Made by a program: the position numbers and the translations under genes. 64,000 nt of DNA from Gamarada debralockiae (lineage: Eukaryota; Ascomycota; Leotiomycetes; Helotiales; Hyphodiscaceae): positions 1-64,000 of the forward strand of contig NXFV01001505.1 in the NCBI GenBank assembly GCA_002803225.1, in the 5' to 3' direction. Shown piece by piece: positions 56,481-64,000 of the stretch. The notes under the pieces are model-generated. The model was not told the origin of the DNA, did not search any database, and was given only the letters and a program-made list of their open reading frames with translations. Positions within the stretch are counted from its first letter, which is position 1. Each line of letters starts with the position of its first letter.

Positions 56481-57344
56481 ATGCTAGCCATAGATTGGCT
56501 GAGAAATAAACTGCCCACTCCAATCCCACGTCCCGACTACAAGCCTGGTATGATGGACCAACCGACCCTCAGGTCGCGTCTCAAAGAATACTTTAGCGCT
56601 TCAGTTCACGAAGATGTTCTACTCGAAGCTGAAATGCTCGCCCTCACCTTCGCTACCGGCATAGAAGACGCGGTCACATTCCCCGACTTCCACTGCTTCG
56701 TCTCCAACCAAACCGGTAACACCGTGCTGCTAGCGATAGCTGCCAGTGGCATAAGCTCGACCTTCGTCTCCCTACCCAGTGTCGCCACCAGTCTTTCCAC
56801 ATTCATCGTCGGCGGATGGGCCTTGGGCCAATTAGGCAATTTTCTTGGATGCCGCTTGCGAGGCTGGTTGATACTGAGCAGCACCATCCAGACAATACTA
56901 GTCTTTGCTGCGTCGGCGGTTCAATTCCACCAAGGGACCCATGACTCAAATCATACTAGACCACCCACATCCACGGATCTAGGTGTCCTTGCGCTTCTAG
57001 CCCTCTCAGCTGGTGGCCAAGTTGCTATGGCAAGGTCATTGCGGATGACCGAGATCACAACTGCCAATGCCACCTCGGCGTACGTGGACACATTTATCGA
57101 TGTGAATTTGTACAAGTTACAAAACAGAGCGCGGAACCGGAGATTTCTTTTCTTACTGAGCCTTTTAGGGGGAAGTTTCACTGGAGCATTTGCGTTTTCG
57201 AAGTTGAAATCTCCTCTTACGCTTTTGATCTCTGCAGTGGGGAAGGTACTGGTCACTATTGCATTATTTTTTAATAGAGAGATGGTTAATAAGCAAGAGA
57301 ACTTGGACATAGCCTCCATTTCACCAAGCCTTAATATGGTATGA
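56481..57344 (+). CDS. DUF1275 (YoaK-like) membrane protein
   Basis: A single exon encodes 287 residues. The basic/Pro-rich N-terminus is followed by EAEMLALTFATGIEDAVTFP and FVSNQTGNTVLLAIAAS, the two conserved stretches of the DUF1275 family (usually GxxDAxxY and NxTGNTV). Hydrophobic helices include SVATSLSTFIVGGWALGQL, GWLILSSTIQTILVFAASAV, LGVLALLALSAGGQVAMARS and FLFLLSLLGGSFTGAFAF. The segment ITTANATSAYVDTFIDVNLY matches the second conserved loop. The family is widespread in bacteria and fungi, with no proven function. The length is close to normal and no defect is visible. Confidence 0.9.
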   Translation: MLAIDWLRNKLPTPIPRPDYKPGMMDQPTLRSRLKEYFSASVHEDVLLEAEMLALTFATGIEDAVTFPDFHCFVSNQTGNTVLLAIAASGISSTFVSLPSVATSLSTFIVGGWALGQLGNFLGCRLRGWLILSSTIQTILVFAASAVQFHQGTHDSNHTRPPTSTDLGVLALLALSAGGQVAMARSLRMTEITTANATSAYVDTFIDVNLYKLQNRARNRRFLFLLSLLGGSFTGAFAFSKLKSPLTLLISAVGKVLVTIALFFNREMVNKQENLDIASISPSLNMV

Positions 57345-58077
57345 TAGAGATAATCTAACTCATACCTCGCCATAATGCCTAGAGCTGTATGATTAGAGTT
57401 AGGGTAGAATACGATATTATCTCAGCTTGCCCTCCGTGATTTTATACAACTTATTAGTGCGTAGCAAAGAATTGCTTTATTTAATATTATCTCCTAAGAA
57501 GTAATGTATGTTGTTATATCTAAAGAGCGTATTTACTTTCTAGCCGCTTTGCCTCTCCCGTGTGACTCGCAATCTGGAAAGGGCATTCGCGGACAGTGAA
57601 AGGGCGCGGCTTCTGCTCAATTGAACCATCACGCCTGCTGCCTAAAAATGCAAATAAGGCAACCTTAAGGCTTAGGGCCAGGGGTTAGCGACAGAAATAG
57701 GTATATATATATTTTATAAAAAAAAACAAAAGTTAAAATTAATATTAAAATAAAATGGTAATTTTGGTTGGCTCTATATACCGTACATATTGAAGTAGCA
57801 GTTCCTAGCTTCAAAACGCTGCGGCACCATGCGAATCTCCAGGCGCTTACATCGTTATTTATAGCTCCTTCCCAGAGCTATCGGCAACGAGTCCAGACTC
57901 ACGTCCAGACGCAGATGCTACTCCAAGCTACGTTCCGTACTTTCAAAGTAATCTGGTGACTGGAGGACAAAGCAATACTCATCAGCTGGAGCAAGCCAGA
58001 ATACTGGGTCACTTTGTTTCAGGGCAATTGTCTTTTGGCTTAGCTTCTCGCAATAGTCATCTATGATATAATACACT
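57345..58077. other. Intergenic spacer
   Basis: AT-rich, with A-rich and T-rich runs near 57705-57755. No gene recognised. Confidence 0.5.
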
Positions 58078-59382
58078 CTAAATATCCCACCCCTTCTTCC
58101 TAACGCAAAACCAACTATCTGTCTTCCTGCTCTGCCCCGTATATGCCTCATTCTGATCCACACTCGCATATAAACTCCACCCATATCTCTCTAACGTCTC
58201 CACCATTTTCAATAATAATAATCTCGCAACCATCCTCTCCTCGCCTGAGGCCATCCAAGGAGACCCTTGAATCTTGAACTCCCACGTATTCCTGCTCTTA
58301 TCCTTCCAGCTCTCCCCTTGTAATAGCCTCGTCCCCTTTAGCATGGTCCGAAATGCGCTAATCAGTTGCGCATTCGCACCAATTAACCGCAACCTATTGG
58401 TCTGATTGAAGGATATCGCAATCCATTCGCTCTCTGGCGGCCGCGTTTCCTGCTTCCGGAATATCAATGTATCTTTGTCGTATTCCTTCTTACTGACATC
58501 TGTGCTAGCTTGTAATATCCACCCCACAGAAAATAGATACGCTAATATAGAGCGCATCACGATGCGTGCCGGGATGGCGTCGCTACCTTGGCCTCTCCAT
58601 GGGCTGCCGTTTAGCTTGAATTCGTGGGAAAGAGAATACTTTTGCACAGCCTGGATGCCTAAGTACCAGGAAGTCTGAACCACGGAATGTAGAGCGAAGA
58701 TATCTTCTTGGGGAAATTGGAGGAAGCGGATGCGGTCAACTCCGTGGAGAGACATAGATGCAAAGGATGTGCGGAAGCGGGGATCGGCCGGTGTGAGGTA
58801 TTCAAAAGTGTTTTTCTTGGGTCCCTTGGATAACGGGAAATCCATCTTGCGTGCAAAGGGTTCGAAAGTGCTTTCATCAGATTCCTGAAGTTCCTCGGAT
58901 GTAAGCGAATCCATCTTGCGTGCAAACGGTTCGAAAGTGCTTTCATCATGCTCCTCAAGTTCCTCCGATGTAAGCGAATCCGTCTCGTGTGCAAAGGATT
59001 CGAAAGTGCTTTCATCAGGTCCCTGAAGAGTGCTTTCATCAAGTTCCTGAAGTTCCTCCGATGTAAGCGAATCCCTCTTGCTCGCAAAGGGTTCGAAATT
59101 GCTTTCATCAGGTTCCTGAAGAGTGCTTTCATCAAGTTCCTGAAGTTCCACCGATGTAAGCGAATCCATCTTGCTTGCAAAGGGTTCGAAAGTGCTTTCA
59201 TCAGGTTCCTCAAGTTCCTCAAGTTCCTCGGATGTAAGCGAATCCATCCTGCGAAGGTTGGGGGTGCTCGTGGCGAATGGAAGTGACATAGGGCTGAGAT
59301 CGTTCAGTAGGGTTTTCTGTTCTATTCGAATGAAAACGTATTGGTCAACATACTGGTATCCTTTAGTGGACACTCGACTCAT
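58078..59382 (-). CDS. Protein with N-terminal tandem repeats and a duplicated C-terminal domain, function unknown
   Basis: From the ATG at 59382 (MSRVSTKGYQY) the frame encodes 434 residues; an ATG at 59289 (MSLPFATST) is an alternative start. The N-terminal third is a run of about five acidic repeats on the theme MDSLTSEELQELDESTFEPF, spaced 23-33 residues. After PADPRFRTSFASMSLHGVDR come two copies of one domain. The first runs through EFKLNGSPWRGQGSDAIPAR and FSVGWILQASTDVSKKEYDK. The second runs through EFKIQGSPWMASGEERMVAR and RYGWSLYASVDQNEAYTGQS. I recall this GNPW/GSPW domain from uncharacterised fungal proteins and know no activity for it. The repeat length is a multiple of three, and neighbouring frames are also open there. 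Confidence 0.72.
   Translation of the reverse strand: MSRVSTKGYQYVDQYVFIRIEQKTLLNDLSPMSLPFATSTPNLRRMDSLTSEELEELEEPDESTFEPFASKMDSLTSVELQELDESTLQEPDESNFEPFASKRDSLTSEELQELDESTLQGPDESTFESFAHETDSLTSEELEEHDESTFEPFARKMDSLTSEELQESDESTFEPFARKMDFPLSKGPKKNTFEYLTPADPRFRTSFASMSLHGVDRIRFLQFPQEDIFALHSVVQTSWYLGIQAVQKYSLSHEFKLNGSPWRGQGSDAIPARIVMRSILAYLFSVGWILQASTDVSKKEYDKDTLIFRKQETRPPESEWIAISFNQTNRLRLIGANAQLISAFRTMLKGTRLLQGESWKDKSRNTWEFKIQGSPWMASGEERMVARLLLLKMVETLERYGWSLYASVDQNEAYTGQSRKTDSWFCVRKKGWDI
58855..59250. repeat. Intragenic tandem repeat array
   Basis: Units built on TTCGAAAGTGCTTTCATCAG and TCCGATGTAAGCGAATCC (plus-strand reading) recur five to six times, with units of about 72-100 bp and few differences. 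They encode the acidic repeats of the gene on the minus strand. Such arrays change copy number readily. Confidence 0.85.
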
Positions 59383-60186
59383 TCCTGCTGTTTGTTGAGT
59401 GGAATCAGAGTAGATTCTACAAGGAGAAAAAAAAATTGTATGCGAATATGAAACATGTTGTGTGAATTTAATCCTGGACCGAGGCTGTAAATAAGGATGC
59501 CTATATCCATCCGGACTAAAGGACCGAGGCACTACGCGCATTCTCGGTTCGGTACAGCCAAGCAAGCGCAGGAAACAGTGCTTGCGAAGGGAAGTATCGG
59601 GAGCCTCAGTAGAACCCACGTCCCTGAGGGGCGACTCTATGCCCCTAGCTAGCTCAAGCAAATGCCCGGAAATTGACTGTGAATGCTATTCCTACGCATC
59701 CGTTCCCTTTCCGCCTGGGTTCCCAATAGCACCAACTCCTTTGCACGTTAGAAAACCTTGAATATTAACATCATCATTGCTAAAAGATGATCAGGCCTTG
59801 TAATTGGCCCGCTCAAATGGGGGCCTCGCGTTGCTCTTCGAAATGATGCGCATCATAATTAGCCTGTCCCATGTCATCCTATAGGAGCCCACTCCAACGG
59901 ATGTAATACGGATAAACGCCCGTAGAACACTATGTTAGCCACATGTAGTTGGCAATGCTTTGGCTTTTTATATCTGTTTCATCTACTAGTCCTGTTCTAA
60001 GTTTGGAAAGATCTTCGGGAGGAATTCAGCCCCTTTAATTTGGTATATAGCCAGCGTGTCATTACAAATTTGTGGTGTCTAGGCGGCTGTTTCTTCTAGG
60101 GTCATCTCGAGTAAATTCAGAGGAGATTAATTGTTTGTTACGTTATTCGATTCTTTATTCTAACGCTTTTCTTTGTCAGTCGTACG
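59383..60186. other. Divergent intergenic region
   Basis: The repeat-protein gene (minus) and the SDR gene (plus) diverge here. The open frame of the repeat protein extends to 59661 without a supporting ATG before 59541. No other gene. Confidence 0.45.
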
Positions 60187-61226
60187 ATGAAACAGCTCAC
60201 ATGGCTCGTGACGGGATGTTCTTCTGGTTTCGGGGAAGCGTTCGTTCATGAGATACTCGCGAGAGGAGATCGGGTCATTGCAACGGGGAGAAATGCTTCG
60301 GGACGTCTCACACATCTAGAAGAGCTTGGTGCTGCTATACTTGACCTTGATGTTACTACCTCGCAAGCTGAGCTAGACTCCAAAGTGCAAGAGGCGATTA
60401 AGATATATTATGGAATCGACGTACTCGTCAACAATGCCGGGTATTTCGAATTGGGGCTTGTTGAAGAGGTCAGGTACGTGATGGTTGTGAATCTATATGC
60501 TTCGGGATGTTTGTTTAGACAAGCTTTGTTGATATATAATGTTAGTCATGAGCGGTGGATGTCTCAGTTAAACACAGATCTCTTTGGCCCTATGAATATG
60601 ACAAGAGCTATCCTGCCATACTTTCATCAAAAGAAAGAAGGGAAGCTCGTCTTCTTAGGCTCTGTAAACGGTTGGCAAGCCACTCCAGCATCAAGTCCAT
60701 ACACCACAACCAAATTTGCTTTAGAAGGTATACTCTTTTAAACTGAACCTCTTATTTACTTGCTAACGGCTGAGCAGGCTACGTCGAATGCCTTCAGAAA
60801 GAAATTTCCTCTTTCGGTATTCAGTCAATTATATTTGAACCAGGCGGCTTTCAGACGAAGCTCATGTCTTCTACTAAATTGCAGGGTGATGCCAGTACAT
60901 ATGATGAGTACAAAGAGTTCTTCGCAGTAGTCCAAGAAGCTATTCAATGGAGGAATGGAAGGCAGCCTGGTGATACTCAGAAAGCTGCACAGAGAATGGT
61001 TGATGTTATCAGGTGTGAGGGCATGGCTGCTGGCCGGCCCATGCCAAAGAGACTTCCACTGGGTTCAGAGAGCTTGAAGATAATTAAGGAGAAGTGCTTT
61101 GAGACTTTGAGGATATGTCATGAGTGGGAGGATGTAATTACAAGCACTGATGTGGTGGAGATACTAGGAAGAAAACGGAAAGGTCAATACCTTAGTGAAG
61201 GGACTAAATCACCCTTTCCTTTCTAG
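60187..61226 (+). CDS. Classical short-chain dehydrogenase/reductase
   Basis: Three exons (60187-60473, 60546-60727, 60778-61226) join in frame to give 305 residues; the first intron happens to be free of stops. The cofactor motif WLVTGCSSGFGEAFVHEIL starts near residue 6, followed by RVIATGRNAS, where the Arg favours NADP, and AILDLDVTT. VLVNNAGYFELG is the NNAG motif. LVFLGSVNGWQATPASSPY carries the catalytic Ser, and SSPYTTTKFALEG the Tyr-x-x-x-Lys pair. The C-terminus has IIFEPGGFQTKLM and a long variable tail. These enzymes oxidise or reduce alcohols and ketones; the substrate is unknown. No lesion is seen. Confidence 0.92.
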
Positions 61227-61958
61227 CTATCTTATCCTAAATCAGGATTCCAATTTACGAATAATTACTAATTGATTGCTACCAGTAAAGACATTGGGTT
61301 CAATGCATCCTTCGTCGTTCACAATTCCCTCATCGGCCCCGTTCGTGGCCTTTGGCAGGCATGAAGAATGTCTGTCGCAGTGGCTGAATGCTCAGAAAAG
61401 GGGACGAAACTAGGCCATATGCGCAAAGTAGAGGATCTGAAATGGCATGCCTCCTTTCTGGGCAATCCCTTCGATTGACCGCCGTGCTAATACCGTTTCC
61501 AGTTTCTTTCTTCATAAACGACGTCAAACCCACCGGCGACTTGTCCTCCTCTTCGAATACCTTCAGCCAAACTCCCGTCGGGGTTCAAGCAGGCTCAACT
61601 GGTCGCATGAGCCTTCCGCATCAGCCAAGATTCCACTCCAGTCTGGTATATTGATGAACACACCATATGGAGACTTTCGACCTTCCCAAGGCCTTATCGC
61701 CTGCAAATATTAATCAACTACCACCCACTTCGCCAAGATCCATGCTGAAACTTCAATGACAAGATTGGAGATAAGTGGTCGCGGAAACAGAGAATCAGAA
61801 AGATGCAATAAGGACAATAAGGCTCTCAAAGGCAAGGATTTTTGAACTGCCTATCCGCCTTCCCCCTCGGTTTTGTTCGGTGCTAGCTTTAGCCTATATT
61901 TAATTCCCGAACCGCCTCCCCCCCACAAAAAACCAAAAAAAAAACAGTCCTATTTGCA
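61227..61958. other. Spacer before the small two-exon gene
   Basis: No gene recognised; the end is pyrimidine- and then A-rich (about 61915-61945), as in a 5' leader. Confidence 0.45.
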
Positions 61959-62452
61959 ATGTCTCAGAGTCAGCAGCAGGAAATCCCGGACAAGCTCGTA
62001 TGCTCCGAGTTCCTCATGGAATTCGCGTGTACTGGCTCCAGAGTACCTCGAAAGGACGAGGAAGTCCACGAAATCTTCCAAATTTGGAAGATATGTGACA
62101 AGAGCTTCCATGAGGGCCATTTGGCGGATGAAGTCGAATACTGGGAGAATCACGGAGGGGTAAACTGGGTTTATCCCGTCAAGGTCACGGATTTGGAAAG
62201 AGGTTACTTATTAGAGTATGTAGCCACTTGGGGAAGAGGATTTCGGTCAACAACGGGCCGCGAAGAATAGTAGGACTCCAGGAGTTTGGTCTTCAAAGCG
62301 GGCTTTCGAAGATGCTCCGGGAAGAGATAGACAGGAACCGAAGAGATATAGGGGATCAAGAGGATCAAGGAGTTTGGTCGAGAAGCAGTTCTACTGCTAA
62401 CGAGGAGCAGGATTACGACATGGTAGACAATGAGAGAGATCCTTTCGAATGA
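61959..62452 (+). CDS. Small two-exon protein of unknown function
   Basis: Exon 1 (61959-62215) starts MSQSQQQEIPDKLVCSEFLM after an A-rich leader and reads on through ACTGSRVPRKDEEVHEIFQI and WKICDKSFHEGHLADEVEYW. A 50-bp GT-AG intron (62216-62265) joins it in frame to exon 2: EIVGLQEFGLQSGLSKMLRE, then an acidic tail ending NERDPFE. The product has 147 residues with no signal peptide, no membrane segment and an acidic C-terminus. I do not recognise it. Clean splice sites and a steady frame are the reasons to call it. Confidence 0.55.
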
Positions 62453-62504
62453 GGAAGCGGTTCGAGATTCGCAGCCGCCATGAGACCGCTGCCACTTCCA
62501 CGAC

Positions 62505-63983
62505 ATGATCGCTCACATCCCGACGCCTCAAGTATCTGTGACATCTCTGCGGACTACGACGACAATAAGCCCCGACGACGTCAAAATGGGAATTGGAAAC
62601 AGACAGGAAGACTCAGATCTCGATGCAGACGGCGGTGAGGGTTCAGCAGAGTCAGTTCAGCGCGGATTGCGCAACGAATTCGGCATGGGAATGGAGGCCG
62701 CATCTGCAGCTTACGCGGAGTCACAGAGGAATTCGACTCCAGCGAAATCGATCGAGAACCTTCCAGCTGCTCAACCAGGGCTCCGAGAACAGCTCAATGT
62801 ATACGGGGAGTACTCGCAGAAGTTGATGAACGCCCATTCAGAAGGGATACACTCCTTGCTGACGACTGCCCATGACCTGAAGGGATGCCTAGCGATCGTT
62901 GGGTTAATAAGCGACAGGAAAGCGTGGAATGCGTCTACAAAGATCTTCTCTTCCCCTCTGGCTGGTGCTCTTGGGCTGGGATCCTCTGGTTCTCGAACAT
63001 ATGGCCCTCGGAGATCTACCAAAGACAGAGAAGACTGACTTTAAGCTACGTCGGAGGCTCCAAAATTTGAGAGTTCCGGCAAAGAGAGTTCCTTGTATAT
63101 ACGCCTACCACTTCGCCAACGCAGCTGGAGATATTGAAAGCGGCTAGGATGTATGTTCAGGTTCTAGGCAAGGCGGATGCAGAATCCGCACGCCTAGCGG
63201 CGAAGATTGACGTAGCTGTCTGCCAAAAAGAGTGGGATATAACACCGCGATTGAAAGCAAGCCACGATGTAACGAGGGTCACACACAGGCAAAGAAGTGT
63301 CTGCATTGGATTGGAGCCATCGAACAGCGAATGCAGGACTCCAACTGGGCGAGCCGCTCGAACGAGCAGCTTCGACAGAGATTGGGTTCGCGATTGATCC
63401 ACGCAAGCGACCGGAACTACAGCAAACGCACACCGGATCAAACTCCCTGATGAACGTCATAAGTACAATATCCATCCATCTCGATGAAGAAGAGTGCTAC
63501 AAGGAGCAATACATCGTCAACCATATCGTTCATTACACCCATGCGATGTATGCGGAGATCCTGTCGACTCGATTCGGCTTGGTTATATCGCACAAGGAGG
63601 AGGCTTCTCACATCATGCGGCTGGTGCGAGTCATGGTAGAACTGTGTCGAAAGAGAAAGAGAATCCTGAGTACCATGTCGAACTGCAACAAGCTTTCGCC
63701 AACATTGAGGGATTTGTCGAGAGATTGGAGAAGGATATGGAGAACATGCCTGAAACTACGGCGATGTATGACAAATTTGTTGATGTTCTCAAGCAGCAGT
63801 TGGACATTGTGACGGGAAGGGCGGGTTCATTCGTCAGAGAGACTGATGAAGCTGTGGCCAACGCGTAAAGGCGAAAGCTCGATTGAAGGCGGATATGGAG
63901 GCAGATATCACTGCGACTGATTCTTTGGAGATTCTGGAGCTCGCGCAGGACTGGGTGAGAATACAGACGATGATATTGAAATG
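62505..63983 (+). pseudogene. Coding-like region with shifting frames, unknown family
   Basis: Good coding character moves between frames. One opens with an ATG at 62505 and runs through RNEFGMGMEAASAAYAESQR and AHDLKGCLAIVGLISDRKAW until about 63000. The next gives TDFKLRRRLQNLRVPAKR, then LEILKAARMYVQVLGKADAE (about 63123-63230), then HWIGAIEQRMQDSNWASRS, later QQAFANIEGFVERLEKDMEN (to 63868). The last piece, AKARLKADMEADITATDSLE, shifts by two bases at the stop near 63868. The translation is helix-rich, like a coiled-coil protein. A few short introns might explain some jumps, but frame changes without GT-AG sites favour decay. Confidence 0.4.
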
Positions 63984-64000
63984 AATGATTAACATCCGCA

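Noticed and set aside
58659..59286. Long open frames in the other phase and on the opposite strand of the repeat array
   Set aside because: They arise because the repeat length is a multiple of three; only the minus-strand frame that continues into the duplicated domain is supported.
1..64000. tRNA, rRNA genes and CRISPR arrays
   Set aside because: I saw no tRNA-like cloverleaf with internal promoter boxes, no rRNA sequence and no regularly spaced short repeats; this was by eye, so a covariance-model search could still find a tRNA.

Overview
This window reads as nuclear DNA of a filamentous ascomycete. The intact genes carry short GT-AG introns (mostly 45-72 bp). They encode typical fungal families: Zn2Cys6 and fungal-specific transcription factors, HET-domain proteins, a LaeA-like methyltransferase, a rhodopsin-domain membrane protein, an ATO/GPR1-type transporter, and DHA2 and sugar MFS carriers. 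A Leotiomycete or related Pezizomycotina is my guess from the gene repertoire; the sequence alone does not prove it. Genes are scattered on both strands with wide spacers, and many loci are decayed, as in an accessory region. All coordinates, exon joins and family calls come from reading the sequence; no database search was run.

Region 1 (1-10.8 kb). The left edge holds a broken FAR-17a/AIG1-like membrane-protein gene, then a 214-bp MITE with a perfect 5-bp target duplication. Next come a DUF1857 gene, an NmrA-like gene, a badly mutated copy of an AIF/FSP1-like oxidoreductase, an intact glutathionyl-hydroquinone-reductase-like gene, and an AT-rich repeat block with a 296-bp MITE inside it.

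Region 2 (10.7-25 kb). An intact GST, a small two-exon unknown, an alpha-L-rhamnosidase pseudogene and a sugar-transporter pseudogene are followed by a divergent pair. That pair is a DHA2 efflux pump and the intact AIF/FSP1-like oxidoreductase (parent of the decayed copy near 7 kb). Then come a 354-bp MITE and a Zn2Cys6 activator. The glutathione, quinone and efflux genes could form a detoxification neighbourhood.

Region 3 (25-42.5 kb). Two gene remnants lead into a HET gene, a LaeA-like methyltransferase, an O-methyltransferase and a second HET gene. After a sugar-transporter fragment come a DFR/GRE2-like reductase and a standalone methyltransferase with a DPPW motif, next to a frameshifted methyltransferase fragment. 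No PKS, NRPS or terpene synthase is visible.

Region 4 (42.5-64 kb). A fungal-specific transcription factor without a visible zinc cluster is followed by a tandem duplication in which one copy holds a MITE and the other is an empty site. Then follow the rhodopsin-domain protein, the ATO/GPR1-type transporter, a Pho80-like cyclin, a DUF1275 protein, a protein with N-terminal tandem repeats and a duplicated C-terminal domain, an SDR, a small two-exon unknown, and a region whose reading frame keeps shifting at the right edge.
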